From JABDII01 sp041576235 (GTDB lineage: Bacteria; Gemmatimonadota; Gemmatimonadetes; Gemmatimonadales; GWC2-71-9), in assembly GCA_041576235.1 (NCBI GenBank), contig JBFGLJ010000030.1:1-21789 (forward strand): DNA of 21,789 nt, written 5' to 3'. The notes beneath the pieces are model-generated. The model saw only the letters and a program-made list of their open reading frames with translations. It searched no databases and had not been told where the DNA came from. Positions 15,102-21,789 of this stretch are shown here, piece after piece; the first letter of the stretch is position 1, and every line of letters begins with the position of its first letter. Both the position numbers and the translations under genes were made by a program.

Positions 15102-15159
15102 CACTTCGAGACCTCTGATCTCCCGCCCCAGGGCGTCTTCCCCATGTCGGAGAGAACAT

Positions 15160-15846
15160 ATGCGACATCGATTGATTCTTCCCTTATCCGTGCTGGTCGC
15201 GGCGGCCTTCGTGGTGGGCAGTTGCGGCGAGCAGGAGCCGTTGGCTCCCGAGGTCGGCACACTCTCGACCCTGGCCGATGATGCCGGTGGGGTGAGTGCC
15301 AAGTCCGGCGGCCCGGTGGTCTTCTCGGCCCGGGGCAGCGGGCACGCAACAGGGCCAACACTTGGGGGTGTGGAAGCCGGCTGGCGGAACTTCACTTTCA
15401 ATGCCATCCAGCGGCAAGACCGCACCACCACGGGCCACATGCGGTACGATACCCATGACCAGGGCGACCCGGCGGTCACCCACAGACAGCATGGCCGGGT
15501 CTTCTGCATGGCCAGAGTTGACAACAGCGACATCGTTATCGTCGGTGCCGAGGGCACCCTACGATCTCCCGAAGACAATCCGAGCAACCCTCTTGGCTTA
15601 CCCCAGCCCAATCGTCCAGGCGGGAACCACGGTATTTTCTTCGCCGTGCGGGACAATGGTGAAGGAGCGAATGCCTCTCGTCCGGATCAGTTTACGGGAG
15701 CGGTACATACCCTCGAGCAGGTTGTGGGCGCCGTTTGCGCGGATCCCGAAATTTTGTCGCCGGGTCCAGGCATACCGGCATCCGCTGTCGCGGAGTCGTT
15801 CTTCAACGACGTCGAGGCGGGCAACATTCAGGTCACCTTCCCGTAG
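15160..15846 (+). CDS. Putative secreted lipoprotein, uncharacterised
   Basis: This is a 228-residue protein with a lipoprotein signal: MRHRLILPLSVLVAAAFVVG then Ser-Cys, with Cys22 as the probable lipid-attachment site. GGAGAG five bases before the ATG supports the start. The mature part begins with a flexible Pro/Ala/Gly linker (23-52) and then shows a beta-rich pattern: FSARGSGHATG, WRNFTFNAIQ with a following TTTGHMRY, HGRVFCMARVDNSDIVIVG, and FFAVRDNGEGANASRPDQFTG. The same order (a G-G-H start, an F-x-F-N-A strand, an HG-x-V-x-C-x-x-V strand and a late DNGEGA-x-PDQ) is familiar from uncharacterised secreted proteins of Gemmatimonadota and Actinobacteria; no function is known. Cys116 and Cys193 could form a disulfide. 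The gene stands alone, with its own terminator. Confidence 0.78.
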   Translation: MRHRLILPLSVLVAAAFVVGSCGEQEPLAPEVGTLSTLADDAGGVSAKSGGPVVFSARGSGHATGPTLGGVEAGWRNFTFNAIQRQDRTTTGHMRYDTHDQGDPAVTHRQHGRVFCMARVDNSDIVIVGAEGTLRSPEDNPSNPLGLPQPNRPGGNHGIFFAVRDNGEGANASRPDQFTGAVHTLEQVVGAVCADPEILSPGPGIPASAVAESFFNDVEAGNIQVTFP

Positions 15847-15874
15847 CATTCCCCTCGACGTTCCCATCAAAGAA

Positions 15875-15897
15875 AGGGCGGCCATGATGGTCGCCCT
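15875..15897. terminator. Rho-independent terminator, probably bidirectional
   Basis: A 9-bp stem (AGGGCGGCC at 15875-15883 with GGTCGCCCT at 15889-15897, one G-U pair) closes a five-base loop ATGAT. It is followed by CTCTTTAGTT on the plus strand and preceded by CAAAGAA, which gives a U-containing tail on the minus strand too. It lies 28 bases after the lipoprotein stop and 28 bases from the convergent SDR gene end. Confidence 0.85.
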
Positions 15898-15925
15898 CTC
15901 TTTAGTTAGAAACCCACGGTTGAGC

Positions 15926-16792
15926 CTACCCCAGCGCCATCCCCCCATCCACCACGATGGTCTGCCCGGTGATGTGCCGCGCCTCGTCCGAACAGAGCCA
16001 GGCTACGACGTTGGCGATGTCCTCCGGCTCGGCCAGGCGGCCCAGCACCGACTTTTTCTGGGCCCGCTCGGCGACCTCGGTGGGCAGGAGCCCCAGGCGC
16101 TCGGTCCGGATGAAGCCGGGGGCCACCGCGTTCACGTTGACGTTCGAGGGGCCCAGATCGACGGCGGCCGAGCGGGTCAGGCCCTCGACGGCCGCCTTGC
16201 TGGCGGCGTAATTGGCCACGCCGAACCCGGGGCGGGCCGCGGTGTGGGCGCTCACGCTCACGATCTTGCCGTACTGCTGCGCTCGGAAGTGGTGCGCCAC
16301 CGACCTGATACAATTGAAGGCGCCGGTCACGTTGGTGTGCAGCACCTCGTTCCACGCGGCTTCCGATATGCGCCACAGGGCCCCGTCGACGGCGATCCCG
16401 GCGTTGTTGACCAGGTAGTGCAGCCCGCCGAGCCGGCCGATGGTCTCCATCACGAAGTGTTCGACGGCCTGTCGGTTCCGCACATCGCAGCGTGAGGCGT
16501 AGACGTCGACGCCCATGCCGGACAGGCTGGTCTCGGTGAGCAGGGCCTGCTCGGTGACGTCCCGTCCGGGCATCTCGACAAAGCAGAAGGCCACCTTGCA
16601 GCCCCGCCGGCCGAGATCCATGGCGATGGCCCGGCCGAGTCCGGTGGCCCCGCCGGTCACGATGGCGACTTTGCCGTGGAAGCCGTGTCCAATGGGCTGG
16701 GGTTCCGGCTCTTCGAGCGCGGCGCTGGACTCTTCGCCGGTTTCTTCGCTTCCCCAAATAGAGAAGTGGCCGAAGTCGTCGGGTAGAGGCAT
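15926..16792 (-). CDS. SDR-family oxidoreductase with acidic N-terminal extension
   Basis: This is a 288-residue classical short-chain dehydrogenase/reductase, closest in style to 3-oxoacyl-ACP reductase (FabG-like). The Rossmann NAD(P) motif is VTGGATGLGRAIA (45-57), with NNAG at 129-132. The catalytic tetrad is Asn154, Ser181, Tyr195 and Lys199 (NYAASK). The C-terminal PGFIRTE and ITGQTIVVDGG are standard. Substrate and cofactor preference are not readable with certainty. An unusual 40-residue N-terminal tail, acidic and Pro/Glu-rich, precedes the fold; no alternative ATG or GTG start close to the fold is visible. The ATG has no clear Shine-Dalgarno. It is the last gene of a six-gene run, 56 bp after the DUF885 gene. 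Confidence 0.9.
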   Translation of the reverse strand: MPLPDDFGHFSIWGSEETGEESSAALEEPEPQPIGHGFHGKVAIVTGGATGLGRAIAMDLGRRGCKVAFCFVEMPGRDVTEQALLTETSLSGMGVDVYASRCDVRNRQAVEHFVMETIGRLGGLHYLVNNAGIAVDGALWRISEAAWNEVLHTNVTGAFNCIRSVAHHFRAQQYGKIVSVSAHTAARPGFGVANYAASKAAVEGLTRSAAVDLGPSNVNVNAVAPGFIRTERLGLLPTEVAERAQKKSVLGRLAEPEDIANVVAWLCSDEARHITGQTIVVDGGMALG

Positions 16793-16803
16793 AGGCGGAC
16801 CAA

Positions 16804-16836
16804 GCTACCGGCCGTAACAGCGGCGGGCAAGGTAGC
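16804..16836. repeat. Inverted repeat between the DUF885 and SDR genes
   Basis: GCTACC (16804-16809) and GGTAGC (16831-16836) are perfect inverted arms around a 21-base loop that itself contains a GCCG/CGGC pairing. There is no U-tract, so a terminator is unlikely; it may be an mRNA-processing or stability hairpin inside the operon. Confidence 0.35.
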
Positions 16837-16848
16837 CGCGGGAACGGC

Positions 16849-18471
16849 TCAGCCCTCGAATCCCATACCCCAGGCGCTGAGAGAGATAGGCAGGCCGCCG
16901 TAACTCAGGAGTTCGTCGTGGAATCGTCGGAGGGAGAAATCGCTTCCGGCACGTTCGCGGTAGGCGGCGCGGAGTTGCTGGATCTCCCGCCGACCGACGG
17001 CATAACACAGTTGGTAGGCCGGCCAGGCGCAATAGCGGCGGACTTCTCCCTCGGCGCTTTGTCGGTCCATGGGGAGATGGTCGACGAGATAGTCGACCGC
17101 TTCGTCCGGTGTCATGCCGCGGGTGTGGAGCCCCACATCGAGAATCACCCGAACGGCTCGCCACAAGAGGTGGACGTGATGGAAGAGCCGCTCTTCGGGC
17201 GTGGTGTAGAATCCCTCCTCGCCCATCATGTCTTCGCAGTAGAGCGCCCAGCCTTCGACGAGGATCGGCGACCAGATGAACCGCCGGACCGAGGACGAGA
17301 GCTTTTGGGCGGTCAATAGCTGCACATGGTGGCCCGGATAGCCTTCATGGAGCGCGGTGTTTGCCAATTCGTGCACGCAGTGTTCTCGCAGCCGGCGCTC
17401 GAGGGTGGCGGGCGCTCCGCCCCCGTTCGGCACGGTCACATAGAAATATCCCGTGCGCTCGGTCATCAACGCACCGGGCGGTTGGTAGGCCGCAAACGGC
17501 ACCAGCGGTGCCATGAAGCCGGGCGTCTGCATCAACTCGATGGGACCGTCAGGGAGGGTGGCCAGCGCCCGCGCCTGCACGAATCGGTGGGCCCGGTCGA
17601 GGGCTTCTTGGTAGGCCTCGATCAAGCCGTCCGCAGCCGGGTGGTCCTCGCGGAGCCGGTCGACCACGTCGCGCCACGGGCGCGACCCATCGAGATCCGC
17701 GGCCAGGCGTTCGATCGTCGCCGTGACTTCCTCTTGCAGGTGCAGCCCGAAGCGCCAGAGCTCCGGCGCGGTGTTCCGGAGCGCATGTTCGTAGTGCAGC
17801 CGCCGCTCGAATTGATCTTCGCCCACGGCAAAGGACATGATATCCGGGTGGGCCTCGAGGTCGCTGTCGAGGGTGTGGCCGAACGCCTCGAGGTGGTGCC
17901 TCGCCTCTGCCCCGGCCACGGCCAGATCGGGAGCGATCTCAGGCAGGAGTCGCGTGAACGTGTCTACCGCGTTCTCGATCAGCACGTGCCCTCCTCCAAT
18001 CATCCGCGTGGCGGATTCGATGAAGACCGGTGGCGGTTCGGTCAGGCTGTCCCGAGCTTGTCCGAGGAAGTCCGGGATGGCCTGGAGCCGGGCCAAGGCC
18101 GCGCGGGCGCGGTGTTCACGGCCGGATTCTTCCCGAAGGAGGAGGGTGTAGAGCGCTCGGAAGAGGTGCGAAAGCCAGAACTGGGGGTTCCTGAGATGCG
18201 GCTGCTCGTGTTGGAACCGGAAGATCAGAACCCGAATGTCGTCCAGCAACGCCGTGCGGTCGATTTCGTCCTGGAGCGACTCGACGTCCAGGTCTTCGAC
18301 GGCACCGGCCATGGCCCGGAAGGCCGCCAGGTGGTGTCGGAGCGATTCGGCATCGAACGCGCCCAGCCGGTCGTCATGATCGGAGGATCCGGCAGCCGTG
18401 GCAGCGGCAGGATCCAAGTGCCAGCGAAGATCGAGGTAGCTGCGGCAGAGTGCTTCAGTGGCCGGGGGCAT
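16849..18471 (-). CDS. DUF885 family protein, putative metallopeptidase
   Basis: This is a 540-residue, mostly helical protein without a signal peptide. The DUF885 hallmark ALHEGYPGHH is at 373-382 (His375, Glu376, His381, His382), a zinc-site variant of HExxH in which His375 and an extra His six to seven residues on replace the usual second His. The second hallmark EGWALYCED follows at 406-414, where Glu406 is a probable third ligand. A late AWPAYQLCYAVGRREI segment matches the conserved family C-terminal block. Members are annotated as putative carboxypeptidases, but few have been tested. The ATG at 18471 overlaps the previous gene by 17 bases and has GGGAG eight bases upstream, supporting co-translation. 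Confidence 0.9.
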   Translation of the reverse strand: MPPATEALCRSYLDLRWHLDPAAATAAGSSDHDDRLGAFDAESLRHHLAAFRAMAGAVEDLDVESLQDEIDRTALLDDIRVLIFRFQHEQPHLRNPQFWLSHLFRALYTLLLREESGREHRARAALARLQAIPDFLGQARDSLTEPPPVFIESATRMIGGGHVLIENAVDTFTRLLPEIAPDLAVAGAEARHHLEAFGHTLDSDLEAHPDIMSFAVGEDQFERRLHYEHALRNTAPELWRFGLHLQEEVTATIERLAADLDGSRPWRDVVDRLREDHPAADGLIEAYQEALDRAHRFVQARALATLPDGPIELMQTPGFMAPLVPFAAYQPPGALMTERTGYFYVTVPNGGGAPATLERRLREHCVHELANTALHEGYPGHHVQLLTAQKLSSSVRRFIWSPILVEGWALYCEDMMGEEGFYTTPEERLFHHVHLLWRAVRVILDVGLHTRGMTPDEAVDYLVDHLPMDRQSAEGEVRRYCAWPAYQLCYAVGRREIQQLRAAYRERAGSDFSLRRFHDELLSYGGLPISLSAWGMGFEG

Positions 18472-19723
18472 CCGCCACGCTCCCGCCGCGAGCCGCTCCC
18501 ACTAATCGGTGGCACTCCTCCTCGGTGAGCACGCGGTCGGTTTGCTTGGCCGCGGCGAACAACGCATCGCACATCGCCTCATCACTCGGATCGTATCCGT
18601 GATCCTTGAGCCAGACCTTGACGTTGGAGAGTCCGGACACGGGAGAGATTTCGATCCGCTGTTTGAGGCCGAAGATGCCGGCGGGAATTGAGGAATACAC
18701 CCGGTCGGCCAGCCAGGTATCGCCCTTCTCCAGGGCCTTCATGATGGCGGATGCGTGCACCCCAGTGGCGGTGCGGAACGCGTCCTCGCCGACGACAGGG
18801 TAGTTGGCCGGGATGGGCACCCCCGTCGCCTCCGAGGCGGTCCGGCAGTACTCGAGCAGCTTGGATAGATCACCGCCCGCGTCGAGTGCGCCCAGCAGAT
18901 ACAGATTCACGATCAACAGGTCCATCTCGGCATTGCCAACCCGCTCGCCGATGCCGAGGGCGGTGGCATGGATCCGGTCGGCGCCGGCCTCGATGGCGGC
19001 CAGGCAGTTGGCGACACCGAGCCCGCGGTCGCGGTGCCCGTGCCAATCGACCTTCACGTCCTCCCCGAGCGGCGCGATGATCTCCTCCCGCGCAAACGCC
19101 ACGAGATTCCGGACCCCGTTGGGCGTGGCGTGGCCGGTGGTATCGGCCAGGCAAATGCGGCGGGCCCCGCACCGGATGGCCGTCTGGTACAGCGCCTTCA
19201 AGGTCTCGGGCTGAGCCCGGGTGGTGTCTTCGGTGACGTACATGACCCGAAGCCCGTGGTCGACCGCGAAGCTCACGGCTTGGTCGGTCGCCTTGAGCAT
19301 CTTCTCGATGGTCCAGTCTTCGGCGTATTGCCGAATGGCCGATGACCCGATGAACGTGGCGGCCTCGATCGAAAGCCCGATCTCCTCGGAAATGGTGACG
19401 ATGGGCTCGATGTCGGCCACGACGGTGCGGGCCGCGCAGTTGGGATCGATGGGGAGCTCGGCGTCGACGATCTCGCGGGCGAGCGCCCGGACCTGATCGA
19501 CGACGCGAGGCCCGGCGCCTGGAAGCCCGATATCCGCGGCCCGGATGCCGAGATCCGCCATGAGATGCAGCAACCTGCGCTTGGCCGGCATGGCGGGATC
19601 GATGACCGATGGGCTTTGGAGCCCATCCCGGAGGGTCTCGTCATTCAGGACGAACGAGACGCTTCGATAATCGAACGCCTGGCCGAGGCTGTTCCAGTCG
19701 TAGACGAGACCTGTGGTGTCCAT
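18455..19723 (-). CDS. Isopropylmalate/homocitrate-synthase-family enzyme (DRE-TIM barrel)
   Basis: This is a 422-residue member of the HMGL-like TIM-barrel group, whose enzymes join acetyl-CoA to a 2-oxo acid (2-isopropylmalate, homocitrate or citramalate synthases) or cleave HMG-CoA. The metal/catalytic loop is NDETLRDGLQS (27-37); the usual synthase form is D-T-T-L-R-D-G-E-Q. The metal-binding His pair is present as HGHRD (228-232), with Arg in place of the usual Asn, followed by GLGVANCLAAIEAGAD and GIGERVGN (257-264). VTEDTTRAQPETL (163-175) and FRTATGVHASAIMK (316-329) match the synthase fold. The LeuA leucine-binding regulatory domain is absent, since the protein ends soon after the second linker domain. 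The specific reaction is undetermined. ATG 19723 is chosen because upstream sequence is low-complexity Arg-rich; the Shine-Dalgarno is weak. Confidence 0.82.
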   Translation of the reverse strand: MDTTGLVYDWNSLGQAFDYRSVSFVLNDETLRDGLQSPSVIDPAMPAKRRLLHLMADLGIRAADIGLPGAGPRVVDQVRALAREIVDAELPIDPNCAARTVVADIEPIVTISEEIGLSIEAATFIGSSAIRQYAEDWTIEKMLKATDQAVSFAVDHGLRVMYVTEDTTRAQPETLKALYQTAIRCGARRICLADTTGHATPNGVRNLVAFAREEIIAPLGEDVKVDWHGHRDRGLGVANCLAAIEAGADRIHATALGIGERVGNAEMDLLIVNLYLLGALDAGGDLSKLLEYCRTASEATGVPIPANYPVVGEDAFRTATGVHASAIMKALEKGDTWLADRVYSSIPAGIFGLKQRIEISPVSGLSNVKVWLKDHGYDPSDEAMCDALFAAAKQTDRVLTEEECHRLVGAARGGSVADAPGH

Positions 19724-19754
19724 GGCTGTACGTTCACCGGCCCGGCGGCCGGCG

Positions 19755-20756
19755 TCAACCCGCGTGCGTGTCCTCGCCCGCCTCGCCCGCGACCGTCGAG
19801 TCCGCCACGACGCTAACGGTCCCACGGACGTTCTGGACCCTGGCGCGGTCCCCTATCAGCGACCCACGGAGCGAGGCCCGCGACACGACGGCACTGCTTC
19901 CCACCATCGTGTGGGCGAGAATGCTGTCGCGGATCGTGGCGCCCGTTTCGACGCTCACATTGGGGCCGATGACGCTTCGCTCGATGGTGACGCCGTCCTC
20001 GATGTAGACCGGATCGCGGATGGTGACGCCCTGGAACTCACGGCGCCGGGCGGCGCCGTGGGCCAAGAGGATCCCGTTGGTCTCGAGCAGGGTCTCGACC
20101 TTGCCACAGTCATACCACCCGCCGACTTCAGCCGTCTTGATCCGCTTGCCCCGCTCGATCATCCACTGGAAGGCGTCGGTCAGATAGTACTCCCCCTTGT
20201 TGGGCGCCGCGGCCAGGGTGTGGTCGATTCCCTTCCAGAGACTCTCGACGTCGCGAATGTAGTAGAGCCCAATGTTCGCCAGCTTCGAGATCGGCTTGGA
20301 AGGCTTCTCCACGATCCGTGTCATGTACCCGTGGTCGTCCGTCACCACGACCCCAAACCGCTGGTAGTCTTCCACTTCCTTGGCCCAGATGACGCCATCG
20401 GCATCGGTCCGCGTAATCAGCGTGAGGTCGGCCTCGAAGACGGTGTCGACGAAGATGATGAGCACCGGCCCCGTCACGTGTGGCCGAGCCAGGTTGACGG
20501 CGCCGGCGGTGCCGTCCTGGACCCGTTGCTCCACAAACCGTGCCCGGATGCCGTATCGATCGGCGGCGTAACGCTCGACCTCTTCCCTGAGGTGGCCGGT
20601 GATGAAGATCAATTCCGAGATGTCGAGCGGCTCGAGACGATCCATGACCCAGTCCAGCACCGGCCGGCCGGCCACCTTGAGCAGGGGTTTGGGGGTGAGG
20701 TAGGTGTGCGGGCGCAACCGGGTCCCCTTCCCGGCCAGGGGAATGATGACCTGCAT
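19755..20756 (-). CDS. Sugar-1-phosphate nucleotidyltransferase with left-handed beta-helix tail
   Basis: This is a 333-residue cytoplasmic enzyme expected to make an NDP-sugar from a sugar-1-phosphate and an NTP. The N-terminal pyrophosphorylase signature is PLAGKGTRLRPHTYLTPKPL (6-25). Asp104 is the probable metal ligand, IVEKPSKP contains the sugar-phosphate contact Lys, and GGWYDCGKVETLLETNG matches long-form glucose-1-phosphate thymidylyltransferases. From about residue 240 a series of hexapeptide repeats (such as VTIRDP, VTIERS, VSVETG and ATIRDS) builds a left-handed beta-helix. Which NTP and sugar are used is not certain. ATG has AGGA seven bases upstream and shares one base with the upstream cupin stop (TGATG). 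Confidence 0.9.
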   Translation of the reverse strand: MQVIIPLAGKGTRLRPHTYLTPKPLLKVAGRPVLDWVMDRLEPLDISELIFITGHLREEVERYAADRYGIRARFVEQRVQDGTAGAVNLARPHVTGPVLIIFVDTVFEADLTLITRTDADGVIWAKEVEDYQRFGVVVTDDHGYMTRIVEKPSKPISKLANIGLYYIRDVESLWKGIDHTLAAAPNKGEYYLTDAFQWMIERGKRIKTAEVGGWYDCGKVETLLETNGILLAHGAARRREFQGVTIRDPVYIEDGVTIERSVIGPNVSVETGATIRDSILAHTMVGSSAVVSRASLRGSLIGDRARVQNVRGTVSVVADSTVAGEAGEDTHAG

Positions 20757-21112
20757 CAGGGAATCCTGCCGTAACGATCTTCGAGGCGGACCAGATCGTC
20801 GAGCTCGGGTGTCGATGCCTCGAGGACATCGCTATCCCGGACCGCCTCGATCTGGTGAATCACCCCTGGAGCGATGTGCACGCTCTCACCGGCTCTGAAG
20901 GGGCGCGACTCGAGGCCGTCCTCGGTCTTCGTGCGCAAGATCAGCTCCCCCGAAAGGACGTACATGGTCTCGTCCTTCTCGTTGTGGTATTGGAGGCTCA
21001 GGATATGGCCGGCCTTCACGTGGAGGATCTTCCCCACATACCGGTCCGTGCGGGCCCAAATGATTTCATGACCCCAGGGCTTCTCCACCCGAAATGGCAA
21101 ATCGGCCGTCAC
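20756..21112 (-). CDS. Cupin, mannose-6-phosphate isomerase type II-like
   Basis: This is a 118-residue single-domain cupin. VEKPWGHEIIWARTDRYVGK (10-29) and the following AGHILSLQYHNEKDETMYVL stretch match the C-terminal domain of type II phosphomannose isomerases and stand-alone homologues. Metal-site residues are Gln and His in QYH, the Glu of DET, and His in the second motif PGVIHQIEA. The start is GTG at 21112 in a GTGA overlap with the ferredoxin stop, preceded by an AAGGGA purine tract. Its tight coupling to the nucleotidyltransferase suggests sugar-phosphate interconversion, but small cupins of this type also have binding or epimerase roles. Confidence 0.82.
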   Translation of the reverse strand: MTADLPFRVEKPWGHEIIWARTDRYVGKILHVKAGHILSLQYHNEKDETMYVLSGELILRTKTEDGLESRPFRAGESVHIAPGVIHQIEAVRDSDVLEASTPELDDLVRLEDRYGRIP

Positions 21113-21690
21113 ATTCCCTTCCCCAGTGGCTTGAGTTGAAACGCCGACGGCAGCGCCACGCAGGTCCTGACGCACACCCCACACCCCACGCACCCCTCCG
21201 CTCGGACGACGGGGTGTCCATCTGGGTCCGACCCGAGCGCGGCCTCCCCGATCGGGCACGAATCGATACACACCCTACACGGCGTGCCTTGGTAGGTGAT
21301 GCACCGCTCGGGCATGAATTCTAGCGTACCCAGCCGGTAGCCGTCCCATCCTGCCTCGGGCACGCTCAACGCCTCGGTGGGGCAGGCCTGGGCACAGGGC
21401 ATGTCCGGGCAGGCCACGCATGGTTCCCGATACACCTCGAGGTGGGGCGTGCCGGCGGCCAGGCCGCCCTTCGGCCCCACCGCCACGAGGGCCTTGGGGG
21501 GGCACACGTCGAGGCAGTCCCCGCAGCGGGTGCAGGCCGCGAGAAACCCCACCTCCGGCAGTGCCCCCGGCGGTCGAAGGTAGCGCTCGGCCACCACACG
21601 GCTCTCGGCGCCTTCCAGCAGCCGCTCGACCCATTCCCCCAAGGCGTCCCGCAGAAAGGCTCTGCGATTCCCCGGGGTGAACCCGACCAT
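21109..21690 (-). CDS. Four-cluster ferredoxin, NapG/MauM-like
   Basis: This is a 193-residue protein with sixteen cysteines in four groups: C53-x2-C-x2-C-x3-C63-P, C91-x2-C-x4-C-x3-C103-P, C130-x7-C-x2-C-x3-C145-P and C167-x2-C-x2-C-x3-C177. This is the arrangement of NapG/MauM-type ferredoxins that hold four [4Fe-4S] clusters and pass electrons from a quinol oxidase such as NapH to a terminal enzyme. The N-terminus GNRRAFLRDAL looks like a twin-arginine start, but no hydrophobic h-region follows, so export is doubtful. ATG 21690 has AGGAGG about ten bases upstream; a GTG at 21723 is the alternative start. Neither NapH nor a nitrate reductase subunit is present in the window. It is the first gene of the six-gene run. 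Confidence 0.88.
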   Translation of the reverse strand: MVGFTPGNRRAFLRDALGEWVERLLEGAESRVVAERYLRPPGALPEVGFLAACTRCGDCLDVCPPKALVAVGPKGGLAAGTPHLEVYREPCVACPDMPCAQACPTEALSVPEAGWDGYRLGTLEFMPERCITYQGTPCRVCIDSCPIGEAALGSDPDGHPVVRAEGCVGCGVCVRTCVALPSAFQLKPLGKGM

Positions 21691-21789
21691 GGACCTCCGC
21701 CCTCCTGGTGGTGAACCGCTCACAGCGCTGGCTCAAAGCTAATGGTCCACCGGAGCGCGAGCCGGCCATCGCCTCCGCCCCCGCCCCCG

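Larger units (their letters stand above)
14841..15159. other. Divergent intergenic region between two lipoprotein genes
   Basis: About 320 bp separate the divergent lipoprotein genes. It holds the candidate minus-strand -10 at 14896-14901, a GC-rich middle section, and the hairpin-forming repeat-like element at 15086-15101. A plus-strand frame is open from 14992 into the lipoprotein gene, but the added residues are not protein-like and the ribosome-binding site favours 15160. No RNA gene was recognised. Confidence 0.6.

Overview
The window is a gene-dense, high-GC stretch of a bacterial chromosome carrying 18 intact genes and one gene cut by the left edge. No rRNA, tRNA, transposase, phage gene, CRISPR array or recognisable defence module was found. 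Gene style (secreted and lipoprotein orphans, a DUF885 protein, a DUF4139 protein, frequent GTG starts, very short intergenic gaps) resembles Gemmatimonadota or another high-GC soil or water phylum. That placement is inference from protein style, not from a marker gene.

Layout. Positions 1-1713 (+): the end of a UMF1-type MFS permease, then a YjbQ/UPF0047 protein. Positions 1912-4858 (-): ETF:quinone oxidoreductase followed by a membrane diguanylate cyclase. A divergent promoter region of about 400 bp separates these from a sodium:alanine/glycine symporter (5263-6897, +), which ends in a strong hairpin shared with the convergent etfA. Positions 14840-7005 (-) form one compact nine-gene run: lipoprotein, NAD-type isocitrate dehydrogenase, small zinc-ribbon membrane protein, exported DUF4139 protein, metallophosphoesterase, SprT-like metalloprotease, glutaryl-CoA-dehydrogenase-like enzyme, etfB, etfA. 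Positions 15160-15846 (+): a single-gene lipoprotein unit with a terminator. Positions 21690-15926 (-): a second run with a four-cluster ferredoxin, a mannose-6-phosphate-isomerase-type cupin, a sugar-1-phosphate nucleotidyltransferase, an isopropylmalate/homocitrate-synthase-family enzyme, a DUF885 peptidase-like protein and an SDR oxidoreductase.

How the genes fit together. The acyl-CoA dehydrogenase, EtfAB and ETF-QO together make a complete route from an acyl-CoA (probably glutaryl-CoA) to the quinone pool. The symporter could import amino acids that feed catabolism. The cupin and nucleotidyltransferase suggest activated-sugar metabolism. The other operon members have no obvious pathway link.

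Most of the window is ordinary metabolism. The observations I rate highest are the ETF-QO, which lacks one of the four cysteines expected to hold its [4Fe-4S] cluster and has a G11 tract encoding a glycine-rich linker beside that site; the chain of GTGA stop/start overlaps; and the isopropylmalate-synthase-like enzyme with altered metal-site motifs.
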